The notes below the pieces were generated by a model. That model worked only from the letters and a program-made list of their open reading frames with translations, was not told the DNA's origin and made no database searches. 64,000 nucleotides of DNA from NCBI RefSeq assembly GCF_963576675.1, contig NC_088914.1:15045001-15109000 (forward strand), in the 5' to 3' direction. Position 1 is the first letter of the stretch. Each line of letters starts with the position of its first letter. Positions 59,061-64,000 of this stretch are shown one piece after another. This DNA comes from Euphorbia lathyris (Eukaryota > Streptophyta > Magnoliopsida > Malpighiales > Euphorbiaceae). Made by a program: the position numbers and the translations under genes.

Positions 59061-59451
59061 AATCCTCAAAGTTAATAGACAAATACGAAATCAAACAGAT
59101 GTAGACTTTAGTAAAATAAGTAATCAAGCAGTTCTTAAATTAAGTCCATGGTTTCAGAATGGCACAAATATATATTTCCATATCAATATACATTTAGGTA
59201 CAAGATTCACCAGTTCCAGAATACTAACAACTGAAGATTAAGCTACTAAAATGGCAATAATAGACACAATCGAACAACCCTTAAAATCAAAGGAATGCAA
59301 GAACGAGCGGAACGCCAATTTAAAAAGAATTTTGTAGGGATTTGCAAATAGCAACTGACCTTTTCATGAAGAATCCATTGACAGTTGTTGATGTAGAACT
59401 AGATTGAAGCAGAGAAACAAAAATTAGGGTTTAGGGAAAAATGAATATGAA
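59061..59451. other. Spacer between ABCB remnant B and U6 B
   Basis: Noncoding; matches 46,300-46,660. Confidence 0.7.
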
Positions 59452-59502
59452 AAAAATTTGGACCATTTCTCGATTTATGCGTGTCATCCTTGCGCAGGGG
59501 CC

Positions 59503-59534
<32 letters not shown>

Positions 59535-59554
59535 TCGGATGTCCCCAAAGGGAC
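59452..59554 (-). ncRNA. U6: U6 spliceosomal snRNA, copy B
   Basis: Identical to copy A in the visible RNA except one change in the 5' stem-loop: the UUCG loop becomes UUUG (base 8 of the RNA). ACAGAGA and AGC elements and the terminating T-run are intact. The promoter has an upstream element and a weak TATA-like box at normal spacing, so it may be transcribed. Confidence 0.95.
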
Positions 59555-59579
59555 GACAGATACTTGTTAGCTTTCGGTT

Positions 59580-59620
59580 CTTAAAGACTTATAGAGTAGC
59601 ACAAACTGGCAATGTGGGAT
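59580..59620 (-). promoter_or_regulatory. RNA polymerase III promoter of U6 B
   Basis: Upstream element ATCCCACATTG at 59,620-59,610 and a TATA-like GTCTTTAAG at 59,588-59,580, about 26-34 bases from the RNA start. Plant U6 genes have this pair at about -60 and -30. Confidence 0.7.
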
Positions 59621-61419
59621 TTGGATTTTGGTCTCTTAGCATTGGGCTTCTGAAAGCCTCTTTATTTGATATCTTAAGTTAGGAAATCTGAAATGTTTTA
59701 TTGTTTTGGGCTTCTTACCTGAGGGGTTTATGTGTGTTTTCCTTTTGAGGGATTTACATTAACATCATGTTTTATTTTTGTTTTACAATTAATATAGTCG
59801 GATTTATGCTACATCAACTAATAACAAGTTGAGCTAATGACGATTCTGCTCTCCATCTCACTTCCCACTACGCCACTTGGGTTCTCTCGGGAACCACCAG
59901 ATAGGGATGGTATATTCTCTGTCAGGGTTCTGAGTAAGAAAATTAGAGAGAGTAGAAGAGAGAAAACAGAGAAAATGAATAAATTTCATTAAACTTCTGC
60001 ATAGGAAAACAATATCGCACTCAGCCTCTAAATACGTAAGTAAAAACAAATACTGTAGTTTGTTAGCAGCGGACACAGCTGTAGTAACAAACTCACTACC
60101 AAACAAAATAGCTAACAATCTAGAGAGTTTATTCTCTAAGACAGAGTTTAGGGAATTAAAATGGCTACTCAGTGCCAGCAATACAGAAAAAAACACATAA
60201 AAATAAGCAACTAACTTAACTAACAAGGCTAATTACTTATTTAGTCCCTGAACTCTTCTAGTACGTGACATTCCCACCGTTAAATTGTTGGAACGAAACA
60301 TCGGATATATTGCTTTGAGAACGAGAGCGCTAGAATTATAGAAGCTATACAGGAGGGCCCGTGGATAGTTCTTAGGCATTATTTGACAGTGAGGACTTTG
60401 TCGCTTGATTTCCGTCCGTCTGCAGCTCATATTAGTTCGACTATGATCTAGGTTCATTTTTCGGGGCTGCCCATGCAATTCTTTGAAAACATCATTATAT
60501 ATGAAGAAGACACCATATACTCTGAGTATATGGGTGAACAGAAATACTTCAGCAAAAAATTTGCTAAAACGAACTCATCACATTTTATTTTTGTCTAAAT
60601 CGAACTCGTCAAATTTGTTTTTTTTTTCAGTATATATATATGTTATTATAGTGATCTAGAACCGGTGTTGATATGTTCCATGACAGAAGGTCCCCTGTAG
60701 TGTTCCTTATACCAACTCGGCCTCCATGGTCAACCGGCATTGATATGTTCCATTCACCACTCCATAGCGAAGACTCCTTGTAGCCTTGCCTGAGGTTGAG
60801 TTTGCGTATGGCACACACTGCAGACTGCAATAATATAAATTATGAAACCAGTTTCCAAAATCAGTTTATAAGAACCCACGAAACGAATCGAATCAGGGAA
60901 ATAGAAAATACAAAATGCAGAGTCCATTGGCGCAGAACTAATTAAATTTGCAGATTAACCCAGAAATGAAGCTTATCCATGGATTGCCAGACAAGTCCAA
61001 TATGATCCAAACAATGAAATCAAATCATAATCCTAAAATGTAATTTTCAAAAACAAAACAGAGAATATTGTAATGAAATTGCAGGACCTTTGTTAATAAT
61101 TTAATGAGTTCATCAATTGAAATATAGATTCCACTTTCGAGAGCAATTACGAGAATATGATAATAATTTTACTATGTCAACATATATGCACATGAATTAT
61201 TAATCCACAAAATTAGAACATCTGAATAGATAAACCTGAGATACAAATGGTTGGAATCCTTCAACTAATTCCTCCCAAATGTTGACAGCTTATTTCATCT
61301 TATTCGTTTGTAGAACAGGAAATCTCATCAATCCGTACTGTTTATTCGTATGCCTGGAGAGAATCAAACTCTAGATAGATTTGGACATGCACTTTACATC
61401 AATTTTCGTTGGTACCTAT
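59621..61419. other. Intergenic region between U6 B and ABCB remnant C
   Basis: No gene seen. 60,655-60,830 repeats part of 43,800-43,975, and 60,830-61,400 repeats 43,975-44,540, the lead-in to ABCB remnant A. Confidence 0.65.
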
Positions 61420-62930
61420 AGTTAGTTAACAGGAATCTATTCTCTTTGGAACATCAATAAAGAATATTCTACTAGCCATTGGCAGACATGGTTCCTACTA
61501 CCCTTTAAATTTGTAAAGTTGATTCTTATTAAGCTCTAGATGATGAATACTATAGCTATGATATATGTAGACTGCACTGTAGTAATATAATTTGTCAAAC
61601 CAGTTTCTTAATTATATCCATTTCCAAAATCGGTATGAGGATTACCTTCATAGCTTGGGGATTTCTGTCTTGAACTGACAGTCTTCTTGTTACGGAAAGA
61701 GAAGCAAAGGATTGCCATAGCAAGGCCCAAGGGCATTAATCAGAGATCCGAAGATACTCTTACTTGATGAAACTACGAGTGCATTAGACGCGGAGTCTGA
61801 AAGAATAGTGCAACAAGCATCAGATAGAGTTCACAAGGATGAACAACAATTATTGTTGCTCATCGTCTGTCTACTATTCTGGGAGCAGATGTAACAGTTG
61901 TTCTTGAATCAAGAAAAGTGATTGAATCAGGTTCCCACAATGAGCTGATCCCAAGGGCTAATGAAGAAGGCGGAGCATATAGCAAAATGGTGCAATTACA
62001 ATGATCAGCTGCACAAGAAGAAGTCTTCTACTCTCCCTACTACTCAATCGAACAACAAATGATTCAATTTCCGCAAAATGTTAGCCTCAGATCAAGTTAT
62101 CAGATTAGTCCAGTCTATGCTTTTAGCCCTTTGTTTTCCATTAGTATGTCACAATAAGTCTAAATAAATTTCAAAAAGCACAAAGTGAAGGAAGCGAACT
62201 AACATGTGAAGCTATCATTCACCACAGGACTATCACAGCAGTTTCACTGCAGAACAGGTTGTTGAGGTTCTTTTGACAAAAGTACAAAGGTCCTAAGCAG
62301 AAACTATAAAGCAATCATTCTAGTTTTGGTATGTTAAGCTCTCAGTTTACGGACATAGCCTCTGTTGCTTTTAACATTTTGATATTACAGAAGACTAATG
62401 GCTCATGGAGAGAGAAGTTCAAAGTGCCTTTTTTAGGTATCTTTACACTTGATAAGCACATGTAAAAGCATTGCAGATGCAGCAAGCATGAGTTCTGATA
62501 AAGGCAGTGATTCTATCAGATCAATTTTAGCTAAATTGATCCTAATGATCAAAGCTAAATTAAAGACAACATAGAACTAAAGAACATCTTCTCCAAATGA
62601 TCTTCAAGGAATTAGGTTTAAAAACTGAAGCAAGAAAGCCAATGGCATTGGTCGGACAAAGTGGTTTAGGAACATCAACCATAATTGCCCCTGATTGAAG
62701 GATTTTGCAATCCTCAAAGTGGATAGGTTCTAATAGACAGATACGAAATCAAAAGCTAAAACTTGAAAAGGTTGAGATCACATGTAGCATTACTTAGTCA
62801 AGAACCTACTCTTTTTGCATGAACAAGCCATAACATTGTGCAAAGAGGATGAAGAGAAGCTGAAATAATAAGAGAAGCTGCTCTTCTAGCCAATGCCCTT
62901 CCTAAGGTATCAATTGATCATTTCACTTAA
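61420..62930 (+). pseudogene. ABCB-type transporter pseudogene C
   Basis: Third copy: ILFGTSIKN-like stretch near 61,440, [20 protein letters not shown] (about 61,758-61,820), VIESGSHNELI and EGGAYSKMVQLQ, TMD2 pieces, then NBD2 LLSQEPTLF near 62,790. The VGQSGLG-type Walker A stretch near 62,650 is partly readable. Stops and frameshifts throughout. Closer to remnant A in extent than B is. Confidence 0.83.
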
Positions 62931-63600
62931 AAAAAAAGTCACACTATCATTGGTTTCTCCTAATATTTTCTGTTTGAGTGTGCACTTCAGAAATCGATTT
63001 CAATACGAGTAAGCCAAAGGCTATCAAAACAAACAACAGGCAGATACAATATCAGTTACAAAGAATGAAAAGGTTGTCAAAAAAGGATCACATTCTGATC
63101 TATCAGCCTACTTCTCTCTTATTAAGCTACAAGGAGGCTATTCCCCCTAAACTGAAGCTTCCGTATATGAGCATATACAATGTGACCACTTGAGAAGATC
63201 ATAAAAATGATGACACGGTTATAAAGATGATGACACAGTTATAAAGACAGATGTAGGCTTTAGTAATATAAGTAATCAATCAGTTCTTAAATTAAGTCCA
63301 TGGTTTCAGAATGGCACAAATATATATTTCCATATCAATATACATTTAGGTACAAGATTCACCAGTTCCAGAATACTAAAAACTGAAGATTAAGCTACTA
63401 CAACGGCAATAATAGACATAATCGAACAACCCTTAAAATCAAAAGAATCCAAGAACGAGCGGAACGCCAATTTAAAAAGAATTTTGTAGGGATTTGCAAA
63501 TAGCAACTGACCTTTTCATGAAGAATCCATTGGCAGTTGTTGACGTAGAGCTAAATTGAAGCAGAGAAACAAATTAGGGTTTGGCAGAAACGAACCGAAA
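62931..63600. other. Spacer between ABCB remnant C and U6 C
   Basis: Noncoding; matches the spacers before U6 A and B, with ataaagatgatgacac repeated at about 63,205 and 63,221. Confidence 0.7.
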
Positions 63601-63651
63601 AAAAATTTGGACCATTTCTCGATTTATGCGTGTCATCCTTGCGCAGGGGCC

Positions 63652-63683
<32 letters not shown>

Positions 63684-63703
63684 TCGGATGTCCCCGAAGG
63701 GAC
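63601..63703 (-). ncRNA. U6: U6 spliceosomal snRNA, copy C
   Basis: Full-length plant U6 with canonical UUCG 5' loop, ACAGAGA and AGC elements and a terminating T-run. With the best promoter of the three, it is the most likely to be an active gene. Confidence 0.96.
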
Positions 63704-63725
63704 GAGAGATACCTGTTATCTTCGG

Positions 63726-63769
63726 CTTAATAAAGACTTGTAGAGGAGCACAAACTGGCAATGTGGGAT
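63726..63769 (-). promoter_or_regulatory. RNA polymerase III promoter of U6 C
   Basis: Upstream element ATCCCACATTG at 63,769-63,759 and TATA-like CTTTATTAAG at 63,735-63,726, 24 bases apart and about 23-32 bases from the RNA start, the spacing expected of plant U6 genes. Confidence 0.78.
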
Positions 63770-64000
63770 TTCGATATTGGTCTCGAAACATTGGGCTTCT
63801 CAAAGCCTCTTTGTTTTATATCTTAAGTTAGGAAATCTGAATGTATTATTGTTTTGGGCTTCTTACTTGAGTGGTTTATGTGTGTTTATGTATATATTTA
63901 TAGATTCCTTTTGAGGAATTTACATTAAACATCATGTTTTATTTTTGTTTTACAATTAATATAGTCGGATTTATGCTAGTAATGACGATTCCGCTCTCCC
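63770..64000. other. Flank upstream of U6 C
   Basis: Noncoding; copies of 46,809-47,240 and 59,621-59,850 with small deletions. Confidence 0.7.

Noticed and set aside
1..64000. CRISPR arrays, operons, tRNA or rRNA genes
   Set aside because: None seen; the direct repeats present are transposon or microsatellite repeats, and the genome is a plant nuclear one.

Overview
The window is AT-rich nuclear DNA from a flowering plant, most likely a eudicot. It has LTR retrotransposons, hAT, Mutator-like, Harbinger-like and CACTA pieces, a Helitron, plant-type U6 snRNA genes with an upstream sequence element, and intron-containing 11S seed-globulin genes. Nothing in it looks bacterial, viral or organellar. 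The species cannot be named from the sequence.

Layout. (1) 1-16,755 is a nest of retrotransposons. A Ty1/copia element, of which only the RNase H end, the 3' untranslated region and the 3' LTR remain, was invaded twice. A minus-strand Tat-lineage Ty3/gypsy element (1-6859; its 3' LTR lies before the window) sits in the RNase H region. A SIRE/Maximus-type solo LTR sits in the 3' untranslated region, and that LTR was itself split by a 6.8 kb element (7501-14,271). The latter has two 1.6-1.7 kb LTRs, a perfect 5-bp target duplication, a tRNA-Asp-type primer site, a gag-like ORF and no pol. (2) 16,756-19,500 holds a foldback element, one end of a CACTA transposon and a small unrecognised coding remnant. 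(3) 19,500-64,000 is a set of locally duplicated segments. Three complete 11S-globulin-like (legumin-type, double-cupin) genes lie on the plus strand at about 21.9, 37.5 and 53.7 kb. Each has four exons and an open frame of 414-426 residues. Three decayed ABCB-type transporter pseudogenes (plus strand) and three U6 snRNA sequences (minus strand) alternate after genes 2 and 3. A short copia-like LTR (about 540 bp) lies at the head of the segments at 19.5, 30.0 and 49.1 kb.

The paralogous segments act as each other's empty-site controls, so many transposon insertions can be resolved to the base: a minus-strand Helitron (26,880-29,958), three hAT-type elements with 8-bp duplications, two adjacent Harbinger-type MITEs sharing TAA sites, and Mutator-type MITEs with 9-bp duplications. 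One MITE lies directly upstream of the TATA box of globulin genes 2 and 3 but not gene 1. Genes 2 and 3 are therefore the younger pair.

The only genes likely to make products are the three globulin-like genes and one or two U6 genes. The globulins would enter the secretory pathway and resemble vacuolar storage proteins. However, the Asn-Gly site normally cut by the vacuolar processing enzyme is Asn-Val or Asn-Ile in all three, and the acidic variable region is short. I found no novel multi-gene system. The most unusual items are the altered globulins, the MITE at their promoters, the co-duplicated U6 genes, and GC-rich palindromic repeats inside an otherwise AT-rich retroelement.
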